From: Macrostomum hystrix
Taxonomy: Eukaryota; Platyhelminthes; Macrostomidae
Assembly (NCBI GenBank): GCA_950097015.1
Contig: CATNEN010000029.1
Location: 2,238,001-2,302,000 of the forward strand
DNA length: 64,000 nucleotides
Reading direction: 5' to 3'
Under the pieces are notes generated by a model. The model was not told the DNA's origin. It worked only from the letters and a program-made list of their open reading frames with translations, and made no database searches. Positions 34,307 to 46,439 of the stretch are shown piece after piece. Each line of letters starts with the position of its first letter. The first letter of the stretch is position 1. The position numbers were made by a program, and so were the translations under genes.

Positions 34307-34580
34307 GTGACTGTTTCACCGTATGACTGTTTCACCGTATGACTGTTTCACCGGATGACTGTTTCACCGGATGACTGTTTCACCGTATGACTGTTTCACC
34401 GGATGACTGTTTCACCGGATGACTGTTTCACCGGATGACTGTTTCACCGGATGACTGTTTCACCGGATGACTGTTTCACCGGATGACTGTTTCACCGGAT
34501 GACTGTTTCACCGGATGACTGTTTCACCGGATGACTGTTTCACCGGATGACTGTTTCACCGGATGACTGTTTCACCGGAT
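34307..34580. repeat. minisatellite, 16-bp unit
   Basis: About 17 copies of 'gactgtttcaccggat' (early units 'ccgtat'), beginning immediately after the presumed hAT target duplication. Confidence 0.95.
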
Positions 34581-35024
34581 TTGCAGCTCATTTCAACAAC
34601 AGGTCTCTGAACTGCCTTTTTGAATTTATTCAATTTGGTTTCCAAGTGCCATAGGACCAATGCCTGGAAATTATAGAGGCTAAATTATTATTTATTCTTT
34701 TTTTCCGAAGGCGGCTTTTAATTATTGATAATTAATCACTGGCGTTATTAAATCGCTTTCTAGGGCGGGCAAAGCGGGTGGTGCCGCTGCGGTGAAAGCC
34801 TTTGAGCACAGACTCAAAAATAGTTTTAAGCAACCACGAAACTAGGACTCATTTTACCTGGCTTTCTAGTTTTGCTTAGCTCGAGGCGAGGCTGATGTCA
34901 TTAAAAAAGGGACCAAATTATTTTCAGTCGTCCCCGAGGTGACAAAGCAAGGCTAATGGTCCCACCTGGCTTTGATGTCTAAATAGTTAATAGTGACGTT
35001 TGTGAGGCTTGGATGAGAGCGTGT
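34581..35024. other. unique spacer between arrays
   Basis: No gene or repeat recognised. Confidence 0.4.
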
Positions 35025-35917
35025 GCTGTGCCTGATGCTAGCTGCGTCTGATGCTAGCTGTGTCTGATGCTAGCTGTGCCTGATGCTAGCTGTGCCTGAT
35101 GCTAGCTGTGCCTGATGCTAGCTGTGCCTGATGCTAGCTGTGCCTGATGCTAGCTGTGCCTGATGCTAGCTGTGCCTGATGCTAGCTGTGCCTGATGCTA
35201 GCTGTGTCTGATGCTAGCTGTGCCTGATGCTAGCTGTGCCTGATGCTAGCTGTGTCTGATGCTAGCTGTGCCTGATGCTAGCTGCGTCTGATGCTAGCTG
35301 TGTCTGATGCTAGCTGCGTCTGATGCTAGCTGTGCCTGATGCTAGCTGCGTCTGATGCTAGCTGTGCCTGATGCTAGCTGTGCCTGATGCTAGCTGTGTC
35401 TGATGCTAGCTGTGCCTGATGCTAGCTGTGCCTGATGCTAGCTGTGTCTGATGCTAGCTGTGCCTGATGCTAGCTGTGCCTGATGCTAGCTGTGTCTGAT
35501 GCTAGCTGTGTCTGATGCTAGCTGTGCCTGATGCTAGCTGTGCCTGATGCTAGCTGTGTCTGATGCTAGCTGTGCCTGATGCTAGCTGTGCCTGATGCTA
35601 GCTGTGCCTGATGCTAGCTGTGCCTGATGCTAGCTGTGCCTGATGCTAGCTGTGTCTGATGCTAGCTGTGCCTGATGCTAGCTGTGCCTGATGCTAGCTG
35701 TGTCTGATGCTAGCTGTGCCTGATGCTAGCTGTGCCTGATGCTAGCTGTGCCTGATGCTAGCTGTGTCTGATGCTAGCTGTGTCTGATGCTAGCTGTGCC
35801 TGATGCTAGCTGTGCCTGATGCTAGCTGTGTCTGATGCTAGCTGTGCCTGATGCTAGCTGTGCCTGATGCTAGCTGTGCCTGATGCTAGCTGTGCCTGAT
35901 GCTAGCTGTGTCTGATT
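35025..35917. repeat. minisatellite, 16-bp unit with GCTAGC palindromes
   Basis: About 55 copies of 'gctgtgcctgatgcta', with a C/T variant (gtgtctg) and a rarer 'gcgtctg'. Every junction makes the palindrome GCTAGC. Stops occur in the frames, so no long ORF appears. Confidence 0.95.
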
Positions 35918-36967
35918 ATAGTTAGTTCTGCAAGCAGATTGGCCCCAGTTGAACTCAAACTGTCCTGTGCTCAGAGTGTCATAAAATTAGTTGACACTCC
36001 AGCGAAGCGCATCTTTTAGGGCCAGCCGGGTTTCCCAGTTTCTTCCGCCCTATTTTGCTGCTCTGAAAAGACGAATTGGGCCCGGTGAAAAAAAACTCAA
36101 CGGGAAGTAGTGTCAATGACTAGCCCGGTAGCCACTGAGGCAGCCAGTCAACAATCATTGGCTCAGTAATTGAGGATTGAATGAAAAATTTCACACAGCG
36201 GTAACTGGCAATTCTATGGCTGCATTGGAAGTGGCCGTCCCTGACTCATCTGGCTCAGCTGAAGGACCACAGCCAACCTCAGGATGGCGGATGATCGCAA
36301 ATAGATGAAATCACGGAGACTGAGTGGGGGTATTTGGCCAAACACACTGACGACTTCTCTTCTGAAATAGCAAATCATAATAGAAACTCTTCACCGGCTT
36401 CTGTGTGTGCACTAGCTTCAGGCCGCAACGGCCCGTGATTTTTTTGTAGCTTGACAAATTCTTATAGGCTGCGTAGACCCTGCTTGTAATTTCCACCGCC
36501 TTACAACCTCTCTGCCCTCTCTCTCTCTCTCGCTCTCTAGACTCTCAGAAGCGTGTTCAGTGAGTTGGTGTAACAGAATTATCGCCCTCTCATACCCAGC
36601 AAGTCGCCGCGAGTCCGTTGTCACTCGTCTCTGGGACTCCGTCTTTTGGTTGGCGACGAAGCTGACGATGCAACTCTTTGGGCCTATAATTCAAACACAT
36701 TCTTGGTGTGTGTGGTAGGAGTGGGGCTAACCTAGTTAGCAGTGGTATAGCGCACGCCCACTATTGAGTGGATGTGATGAGGATCCAACAAGCGGATGCT
36801 GCTCTCTCTCAGGCCCAACTCCTGGCCTCAGAACTCCGTCTTGCCCGACCCTCTGTCATAGAGTGTCTTCTTTGCGCTACTGGAAATCACTTTGCACTTT
36901 GCAATAAAAGCAGCGGCTACTTTACGCAGACCGTTAATTTAATTTTTCTAAGAAAAAATTGCCACCG
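35918..36967. other. unique spacer between arrays
   Basis: About 1 kb without recognisable gene; a short (CT)n tract at about 36510-36540. Confidence 0.4.
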
Positions 36968-39900
36968 CTTCGTCTGGCTTAGGTTGCGACACTTTCTTCC
37001 GTCGTTGGAAAAAGAAACTAGAAATTCGTGTCGTTTAGGTTGAGACACTTTTCTTCCGTCGTTGGAAAAAGGAACTATAAATAGAAATTCGTGTCGTTTA
37101 GGTTGCGACACTTTCTTCCGTCGTTGGAAAAAGGAACTATAAATAGAAATTCGTGTCGTTTAGGTTGAGACACTTTTCTTCCGTCGTTGGAAAAAGGAAC
37201 TATAAATAGAAATTCGTGTCGTTTAGGTTGAGACACTTTTCTTCCGTCGTTGGAAAAAGGAACTATAAATAGAAATTCGTGTCGTTTAGGTTGCGACACT
37301 TTCTTCCGTCCTTGGAAAGAGGAACTAGAAATTCGTGTGGTTTAGGTTGCGACACTTTCTTCCGTCGTTGGAAAAAGGAACTAGAAATTCGGCTGGTTTA
37401 GGTTGCGACACTTTCTTCCGTCGTTGGAAAAAGAAACTAGAAATTCGTGTGGTTTAGGTTGCGACACTTTCTTCTGTCGTTTGAAAAAGAAACTAGAAAT
37501 TCGTGTGGTTTAGGTTGCGACACTTTCTTCCGTCGTTGGAAAAAGAAACTAGAAATTCGTGTGGTTTAAGTTGCGACACTTTCTTCCGTCGTTGGAAAGA
37601 GGAACTAGAAATTCGTGTGGTTTAGGTTGCGACACTTTTCTTCCGTCGTTGGAAAGAGGAACTAGAAATTCGTGTGGTTTAGGTTGCGACACTTTCTTCC
37701 GTCGTTGGATAGAGGAACTAGAAATTCGTGTGGTTTAGGTTGCGACACTTTTCTTCCGTCGTTGGAAAAAGAAACTAGAAATTCGTGTGGTTTAGGTTGC
37801 GACACTTTCTTCCGTCGTTGGAAAGAGGAACTAGAAATTCGTGTGGTTTAGGTTGCGACACTTTTCTTCTGTCGTTGGAAAAAGAAACTAGAAATTCGTG
37901 TGGTTTAGGTTGCGACACTTTTCTTCCGTCGTTGGAAAAAGAAACTAGAAATTCGTGTGGTTTAGGTTGCGACACTTTTCTTCCGTCGTTGGAAAAAGAA
38001 ACTAGAAATTCGTGTGGTTTAGGTTGCGACACTTTTCTTCTGTCGTTTGAAAAAGAAACTAGAAATTCGTGTGGTTTAGGTTGCGACACTTTTCTTCCGT
38101 CGTTGGAAAAAGAAACTAGAAATTCGTGTGGTTTAGGTTGCGACACTTTTCTTCCGTCGTTGGAAAAAGAAACTAGAAATTCGTGTGGTTTAGGTTGCGA
38201 CACTTTTCTTCCGTCGTTGGAAAAAGAAACTAGAAATTCGTGTGGTTTAGGTTGCGACACTTTCTTCCGTAGTTGGAAAAAGGAACTAGAAATTCGGCTG
38301 GTTTAGGTTGCGACACTTTTCTTCCGTCGTTGGAAAGAGGAACTAGAAATTCGTGTGGTTTAGGTTGCGACACTTTTCTTCTGTCGTTGGAAAAAGAAAC
38401 TAGAAATTCGTGTGGTTTAGGTTGCGACACTTTTCTTCCGTCGTTGGAAAGAGGAACTAGAAATTCGTGTGGTTTAGGTTGCGACACTTTCTTCCGTCGT
38501 TGGATAGAGGAACTAGAAATTCGTGTGGTTTAGGTTGAGATACTTTTCTTCCGTCGTTGGAAAAAGAAACTAGAAATTCGTGTGGTTTAGGTTGCGACAC
38601 TTTCTTCTGTCGTTTGAAAAAGAAACTAGAAATTCGTGTGGTTTAGGTTGCGACACTTTTCTTCCGTCGTTGGAAAAAGAAACTAGAAATTCGTGTGGTT
38701 TAGGTTGCGACACTTTTCTTCCGTCGTTGGAAAAAGAAACTAGAAATTCGTGTGGTTTAGGTTGCGACACTTTTCTTCCGTCGTTGGAAAAAGAAACTAG
38801 AAATTCGTGTGGTTTAGGTTGCGACACTTTCTTCCGTAGTTGGAAAAAGGAACTAGAAATTCGGCTGGTTTAGGTTGCGACACTTTTCTTCCGTCGTTGG
38901 AAAGAGGAACTAGAAATTCGTGTGGTTTAGGTTGCGACACTTTTCTTCTGTCGTTGGAAAAAGAAACTAGAAATTCGTGTGGTTTAGGTTGCGACACTTT
39001 CTTCCGTAGTTGGAAAAAGGAACTAGAAATTCGGCTGGTTTAGGTTGCGACACTTTTCTTCCGTCGTTGGAAAGAGGAACTAGAAATTCGTGTGGTTTAG
39101 GTTGCGACACTTTTCTTCTGTCGTTGGAAAAAGAAACTAGAAATTCGTGTGGTTTAGGTTGCGACACTTTTCTTCCGTCGTTGGAAAGAGGAACTAGAAA
39201 TTCGTGTGGTTTAGGTTGCGACACTTTCTTCCGTCGTTGGATAGAGGAACTAGAAATTCGTGTGGTTTAGGTTGAGATACTTTTCTTCCGTCGTTGGAAA
39301 AAGAAACTAGAAATTCGTGTGGTTTAGGTTGCGACACTTTCTTCTGTCGTTTGAAAAAGAAACTAGAAATTCGTGTGGTTTAGGTTGCGACACTTTCTTC
39401 CGTCGTTGGAAAAAGAAACTAGAAATTCGTGTGGTTTAGGTTGCGACACTTTTCTTCCGTCGTTGGAAAAAGGAACTAGAAATTCGTGTGGTTTAGGTTG
39501 AGATACTTTCTTCCGTAGTTGGAAAAAGAAACTAGAAATTCGGCTGGTTTAGGTTGCGACACTTTCTTCCGTAGTTGGAAAAAGAAACTAGAAATTCGTG
39601 TGGTTTAGGTTGAGATACTTTTCTTCCGTAGTTGGAAAAAGAAACTAGAAATTCGTGTGGTTTAGGTTGAGACACTTTCTTCCGTCGTTGGAAAAAGGAC
39701 CTAGAAATTCGTGTGGTTTAGGTTGCGACACTTTTCTTCCGTCGTTGGAAAAAGGACCTAGAAATTCGTGTGGTTTAGGTTGCGACACTTTTCTTCTGTC
39801 GTTGGAAAAAGGAACTAGAAATTCGGCTGGTTTAGGTTGCGACACTTTCTTCCGTAGTTGGAAAAAGAAACTAGAAATTCGTGTGGTTTAGGTTGAGACA

Positions 39901-40050
39901 CTTTTCTTCTGTCGTTGGAAAAAGGAACTAGAAATTCGTGTCGTTTAGGTTGCGACACTTTTCTTCTGTCGTTGGAAAAAGGAACTAGAAATTCGGCTGG
40001 TTTAGGTTGCGACACTTTCTTCCGTAGTTGGAAAAAGAAACTAGAAAAAG
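36968..40050. repeat. satellite-like array, 56-58-bp unit, about 3.1 kb
   Basis: About 54 copies of a unit containing 'ggtttaggttgcgacacttt' then 'cttccgtcgttggaaaaaga' and 'aactagaaattcgtgt'. The first units carry 'gtcgtttag' and an extra 'ataaatag'. Variant units ('ggctgg', 'agttgg', 'gatagagg') recur in the same order, giving higher-order blocks. Frames open on both strands are artefacts of the unit. Confidence 0.95.
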
Positions 40051-41201
40051 AATGAGCCAGTTTGCCATTTCTAGGGAGTTGTAAGTCATTGTAAATTTTG
40101 GGCATTGTTAACGGTCTATAAATGTGACAACTTATTCATTCAATTTCTAAGTGGGTCGTCTATTTATCAAATCAGTTGTGCACTGCCAACGTGTTTTCAA
40201 AAAAAATATTTCCCTCCTAGAAGCGATCTTTCATCAAGCCAGCAAAACTTGAATTGCTAAATCTGCTGTGTGTTTGGATGAATAGTCAAAGTGTATCCTT
40301 GCGTTTTTTTCTTCAGCTTTCGCAATGCACTGCGAGGTAAGCAATTCACCTAAGGTCTAAGTCAACCTCATCGCAGGCACATCCCCAACAGACTCCTAGC
40401 GGAAAGGGGCACGGGATGGTTTGGGAAGATAGACTATTTTTTTCTGCTGGTGATCGATAGACAGATCTGAGCGAGACTGTGATCGAGTCCGGCAGGCTTG
40501 GTGTTTGGCCTTCACTTCCGGTCCGGGATGGACTCAGCGGACCTGTGTACCCACATCCCCTACTGTTTTTTGTGTGGCTGCGTGGCTGTTTGAATCAGAG
40601 AATCTATGGAGTAGGGGCAGTTTTGCAGAGCCTGAAGACAGGAGAATAATTTGGAAGTCAAGCCGAGCCGAAAGCTAAGAATGAGAGAGAGGAGGGATTT
40701 AGAAGGACAAAATCGAGCCAGCTTGATGGCTGAGATTGGAACGCAGGAGAAATCTGAGGGCCTCCGGGGCGAGCTAATGGCGGAGGATTTCCAATTTCTA
40801 ACCGGAAGTTTCATTTCTCGGGGGCAAGGCGCAGCTCCCCGTCCAGCCCCCACTGGCCTGAGAGACTTTTCATCTTTCTCCCTATAGGAGGCCCTGCTTC
40901 GTCTCCACTGCCTGCTTGACGGGACTGGATAGCGCAGGTTCTACTCATCCCTAACCTCCTCCTGCTGCTGATGCTGCCTCCTGACTGACGGAATTTCCTG
41001 CCTATACTCCGTCTGCCCCGCCTAGAGGAATGCGTAGCTTTATCTTCTTCTCCAGGCTCTTGGCTGATCTGGAATTCGCGGCAGCACCATCGGGATGCGC
41101 CGCACCATCTCGCTGGCCTCTTTTCAAAAGAGAGAGAAAGAGAAGGAGAGGAGTGAAACTGTTTAAAGTGCACTATGTTCGCTGAAGAGAGTCAGTAACA
41201 A
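40051..41201. other. gene-poor stretch
   Basis: Unique DNA; frames of about 100 codons at 40560-40887 and 40811-41173 overlap on both strands and lack domains. No feature supported. Confidence 0.4.
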
Positions 41202-41211
41202 CCTGATGGCT

Positions 41212-41550
41212 TCTAATAATAATAATAATAATAATATTGCAGGAGGGCTGCGGGCAATGGCACATCATTTGGTGACACTAGACCCGCAGCCAGTGAGGAG
41301 GCAATTCTGCCCATTCCGCTAACTCCTGAGCACACACGCACACAGATACTGTACGCAGGCACACACACACAGGTGTGTACATCTGCCCTGACTTTCTCAT
41401 CGTCAGGCAGTGCAAACTCTCCACTGTGCCTTGTGCACGACAAGCCCCCAAGCCTTCTCCTCCGCGGCTGCGCCACAAATGAAAGTGGCCTCGCCGCTCA
41501 GGGACCTTGGTACGAGAGGAAAACGCGTTAGACCGCTCTGCCACCCACCC
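41212..41550 (-). mobile_element. SINE-2 copy (tRNA-derived) with target-site duplication
   Basis: Minus strand: tRNA-like head ('gtggcagagcggtctaac'), body with the (AC)n-like segment, a 3' end with a perfect 9-bp stem (GGCTGCGGG / CCCGCAGCC), and an (ATT)n tail. It is flanked by a perfect 10-bp direct repeat 'cctgatggct' at 41202-41211 and 41551-41560, the hallmark of retrotransposition. Confidence 0.9.
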
Positions 41551-41560
41551 CCTGATGGCT

Positions 41561-42342
41561 AATAACAAACGGTTGAATGAATGACTAGCTAATGGACTTC
41601 GCAAAATCGTTAATTGTACACAGGCACAAATAAAGAACAATGGGTTGGCTATTACCAGTATCTTTCACATTCTTCAAACATTAAAACTAGGCTTTCAATT
41701 TGCTTGAATCTTCTTTCAGTATCACAGCAAAAGCAATAGCCGATGTAGCCAGCATATTATGTGGAGCTTTCAGACGGAGAGTGTAGCAAAGCACAGGGAC
41801 CCCTATCTTCTGCTTCTGCAGCTTTTGATGTTTGAAAGAACCCGCAGAAAGATAGGGGAGGGCAGAGGAGAGAAGCCGACGCCAAGGGAAGTGATCGAGC
41901 TAATCTTTTCATCCTGTTCTTTTCTCCCGAAAAAGGCTGCTCAGGATTGAGCAGGTGTGGAAGCAGATAATTTATTGTATTCCTCAATACTCGCAGGAGT
42001 ATAATGCTGCATCGGGTGGAGAGGCGACGAGACCACAGCTCTGCGCACAGAGCGGGCGCACAGGGTTTAGACGGCGGTGTAGCGATTAAATTATTGGGGA
42101 ACGGAACAATTTTTGTCTGATTTTGCCCTTCTACCCATCGGGACGAAATCGGGAATTTTCCGATTGTTGGAAAAGATAATGCCGCATTATATGCCGCTAT
42201 TTAGATGCTTCTGCTATGGTCTGTTGACAATCTCGATTCTGACTCTTTGTTAAACTCTAGCTTTTGCAGATCACCCATTTTGATTTAGTAGGCAGTAGCC
42301 CCTCCTGATGTCACTGCAATCTCAGCGCAGTGACTATGGATT
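41561..42342. other. unique spacer
   Basis: No gene or repeat recognised. Confidence 0.4.
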
Positions 42343-42825
42343 CCGTGACTGTCACAGTCACAGTCACAGTCACAGTCAGTCACTCAGTTGCAGTCACACA
42401 CAGTCACTCAGTCACAGTCACAGTCACAGTCACTCAGTTGCAGTCACAGTCACAGTCACAGTCACAGTCACAGTCATAGTCAGTCACTCAGTTGCAGTCA
42501 CACACAGTCACTCAGTCACAGTCACAGTCACAGTCACTCAGTTGCAGTCACAGTCACAGTCACAGTCACAGTCACAGTCACAGTCACAGTCACAGTCAGT
42601 CACTCAGTTGCAGTCACAGTCACAGTCAGTCACTCAGTTGCAGTCACAGTCACAGTCAGTCACTCAGTTGCAGTCACAGTCACAGTCACAGTCACAGTCA
42701 CAGTCAGTCACTCAGTTGCAGTCACAGTCACAGTCACAGTCACAGTCACAGTCACAGTCACAGTCACAGTCACGGCCACAGTCACAGTCACAGTCACAGT
42801 TACAGTCACAGTCACTCGCATATCT
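42343..42825. repeat. hexanucleotide array (CAGTCA)n with longer-order interruptions
   Basis: Mainly 'cacagt' repeats, interrupted at intervals by 'cagtcactcagttgcagtca' (about nine times). All three plus-strand frames stay open (SHSHSQ, VTVTVT, QSQSQS); artefact. Confidence 0.95.
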
Positions 42826-43049
42826 GAATAATTTACCTGGAAAATGACCTTCTGGGACCTCTGGCTGTGCGGTGATCAATGTCGCGATAGTACGGTCCTT
42901 CTTCCATGCCAGTTAAGGTCGGGCAGGACTGGGTGGCTGGCTATGTTCTTTCATCTAACCGAGCCGCTGACTTTGCTTGTCTAAGACGGAATCTTAAGAA
43001 TTAGTGCACAGAACCTAATGGGAGAGTTGAATATAGAGTCTGTTCAATT

Positions 43050-43050
<1 letters not shown>

Positions 43051-43092
<42 letters not shown>
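43051..43092. repeat. (CAG)14 trinucleotide tract
   Basis: Fourteen uninterrupted CAG triplets, followed by a TAG in the glutamine frame. No supporting exon structure around it, so probably non-coding. Confidence 0.95.
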
Positions 43093-43095
<3 letters not shown>

Positions 43096-44097
43096 CTCAC
43101 CTATTTCAACTGGGGGTTAGGGTTCCGAGCGGTACGGGCGATTGCAATTGCCTTACTAGTCCAACCAATAGCGGAACAGACAGCTAAGCACATAGATGCC
43201 TATAGCAAGATGAAAGCTATAGTTCTGTGCACTGCAGAATTGATGCTAAAAAATAGCAAATTCAACTATGGGCATACTTTGAGATCCTTTGCAAACAAGC
43301 TTCATCAACTACGGCAGCATCCGAGCTGTTTCTCTATTGCATACGGCTGAAAAATACTAAAAAAACGGACTCTCTCCCCAGCAACTCTGCCTCATCTCTT
43401 TACCAATCTATCCTGTGTGAAATATGAAGCTTGGAAGGTTAGTACAGACTCTTAAGTGTGTGATAAAATGTTGTGAAAGTATAGTGTTAAAAAAGTTAGT
43501 AAAAAGACAGAACTGCGCTTCCCGTTATACACTTCGAAGAGAAGTGAATGAAATCTAAAATAGAGGCTTTAACAATTCTATTTCCTTCTCGCACTTCCAA
43601 ACCTTTTGTCTTCATCAATCTACCAATGCACATGAAAACTGCATCCTAATTCCATATATGGCTTGGGCCGACCGTCCCACAGAATTGCTGTAAAAAAGGG
43701 AACAGAGAGCAAACATGTTTCATCAGTGAGCAACGCCCACACATACTCTCCGAATGTATTGAATGCAGATAAATAGAGAATAACTGCCACTGCATAATTG
43801 CCGGGTTAGTCAAAGCCAACTGTTCTTGCCTCACCGTCCAAAACCCATGGTACTCTGAATGTCTTCCTTTGTAATTTAGTAGAAAAAATGCGCCAGATAG
43901 GTCCTTTTGAAAAAAAACAAGTAAAAATAAATCCGACTTGGAGACTAAAAATGTTATATACAGTTTTTAATCATACTAGTAATTGAAGAAAAAACACTGG
44001 CTTGTCTTTATGAAAGGCAACAGTGCTCGAATTCACCCTTCTTGGCTTGGGCTACAAAGTTTGCTAAGGATCCTGCTACAATTTTTCTAAGAATTTC
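43093..44097. other. unique spacer
   Basis: No gene or repeat recognised. Confidence 0.4.
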
Positions 44098-44905
44098 AAA
44101 GAATCATGCAACGGTTCTTTCTAAGAATCCTCCAACGGTTCTTTCTAAGAATCCTCCAACGGTTCTTTCTAAGAATTCTCCAATGGTTTTTTAATTCTCC
44201 AATGATACTTTCTAAGAATCCTCCAACGGTTCTTTCTAAGAATTCTCCAATGGTTTTTTTTTTCTCCAATGATACTTTCTAAGAATCCTCCAACGGTTCT
44301 TTCTAAGAAACCTCCAACGGTTCTTTCTAAGAAACCTCCAACGGTTCTTTCTAAGAATTCTCCAATGGTTTTTTTTCTCCAATGATACTTTCTAAGAATC
44401 CTCCAACGGTTCTTTCTAAGAAACCTCCAACGGTTCTTTCTAAGAACCCTCCAACGGTTCTTTCTAAGAAACCTCCAACGGTTCTTTCTAAGAATTCTCC
44501 AATGGTTTTTTTTCTCCAATGATACTTTCTAAGAATCCTCCAACGGTTCTTTCTAAGAAACCTCCAACGGTTCTTTCTAAGAATCCTCCAACGGTTCTTT
44601 CTAAGAATCCTCCAACGGTTCTTTCTAAGAATCCTCCAACGGTTCTTTCTAAGAATTCTCCAATGGTTTTTTTAAATCCTCCAATGATACTTTCTAAGAA
44701 TCCTCCAACGGTTCTTTCTCAGAAACCTCCAACGGTTCCTTCTAAGAATCCTCCAACGGTTCTTTCTAAGAATCTTCTAACGGTTCTTTCTAAGAATATT
44801 CTAACGGTTCTTTCTAAGAATCATCCAACGATACTTTCTAAGAATATTCTAACGGTTCTTTCTAAGAAACCTCCAACGATTTTAAGAAACCTCCAATTAT
44901 TCTCG
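44098..44905. repeat. minisatellite, 24-bp unit
   Basis: About 33 copies with core 'aacggttctttctaagaa' plus 'tcctcc' (variants acctcc, ttctcc). Units with 'aatggttttttt' and 'aatgatactttc' recur in order, giving a higher-order period of roughly 100-180 bp. Frames are open on both strands by chance of period. Confidence 0.95.
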
Positions 44906-45599
44906 TATTCTTAGAATCCTGCTACTACTATTGCTATGGATCCTGCTACGATACTTTCTATGAACCCTCCTACGTCTATCTCTTAGAAAAAACGATTTCT
45001 TAATAATTAATAATTTAAGCAATAACTCTGTAGCAACTATTCTGATTACATACGTAGCTACTATTACAATTGAGAATGTTGGATTCGTAACTTCAGTAAA
45101 ACCCATTCAAGGCTAGCAGGCATTTAAAATCTGTAAGCCATTAACTTCTTCCTGCTCAATAAAAAACAATTAGCAAATACTGGCCAGACTAGCTCGCAGC
45201 ATTATTAATTCATATGTGGAGCGTTGCGCCCCAAGCAGATTTCATGGCGTGATTTTCAATCCTGATAAAATCAATACAAGGCTTCAGTCTCGCTTGAATT
45301 CACAGTCAAAATGGAGAGCTTGCTCGCGATCGAAATCAAATTTAATGCGATCGTTAAAGACTGTCGCTCAGTATAACAAATTAGAATTGATAGCCTGAAA
45401 TCAGGCGGGAATACTTAATGACTGCAGTTCAAAATTCTAATTATAATGCATTTCTGTTGGCAATAAAGTGCTAGATTTTTGGACAGCTGTCATCTATTAA
45501 GTAATCTTTCACTCTTAAAAGTAAAGTATTTTCAAGTACAACCACTAGTTACTCTATTGGTTCAAAATCAGTCTAAATGTCAATCGTATATCCTGTTAG
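44906..45599. other. unique spacer
   Basis: AT-rich; no gene or repeat recognised. Confidence 0.4.
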
Positions 45600-45852
45600 C
45601 ATCAGACAGACACTTGACACATCAATCACTAACCTGACACATCAATCACTAACCTGACACATCTATCACTAACCTGACACACCAATCACTAACCTGACAC
45701 ACCAATCACTAACCTGACACATCAATCACTAACCTGACACATCAATCACAAACCTGACACATCAATCACAAACCTGACACATCAATCACTACCCTGACAC
45801 ATCAATCACAAACCTGACACATCAATCACAAACCTGACACATCAATCACTAA
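45600..45852. repeat. minisatellite, 20-bp unit
   Basis: About 12 copies of 'atcaatcactaacctgacac' (variants 'cacaaacc', 'accaatc'). Confidence 0.95.
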
Positions 45853-46439
45853 CTTATCAGCCCTTATCATATAGAATTGTTTTGTTTTGCGTCCAAAAAA
45901 AGTTTTCTGCTACAAATCGCCTAGCCTTAGCCGGCCGTCAAATTCCTTCAAGTGAATTCTTGAGTTCAACGACTCCCAATGGGCTGAGATCAAGGAGGAG
46001 GAGGATGAGGAAGAGGAAAAAGATGAGAACGGCAGCGCGGCATCGCAATAAGTCAGTGGGAGCGTTAGCAACAAGTGAACACGCAGGCAGCATGCATAAT
46101 GCAATCCCATGCGTCACCGCCGCCTCTCTGCCTGCCTGACGCCTCCTCAGATTTCCCCCGACGCGTCGAAAGTGCCGCTGTCTTGTCGAACAAGACCTTC
46201 TTGGGCCGGATGAAACTGCTTGTCTGATTTTTTGAGGTTCGTGCCAATCTTCACAATGCGAGATTCTGCTACAGTCAGAGCGTTCGCTACTCCTATGAGA
46301 ATTTCAAGGACAAGGAACAGCGCAATTTAAGCATTTCGCTTCTTTTTTTCAATCTTCCAGGACATGCTTTGTTCTTTCCCTTAATTCTATGACGTACCAC
46401 TTAGCGTTTCTTCCTTACAGTTACTTATACCCACATCAC
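45853..46439. other. unique spacer
   Basis: No gene supported. A purine-rich patch (gaggaggaggatgaggaag) is at about 45992-46020. Confidence 0.4.

Noticed and set aside
32382-34310. 642- and 555-codon plus-strand ORFs
   Set aside because: Products of the stop-free 16-bp array inside the hAT-like element; no protein domain.
37785-39891. Cys-containing repeat proteins on both strands
   Set aside because: Overlapping open frames on both strands with the array period; no start, splice or domain support.
43051-43092. polyglutamine exon
   Set aside because: (CAG)14 is followed at once by TAG in that frame and has no exon context.
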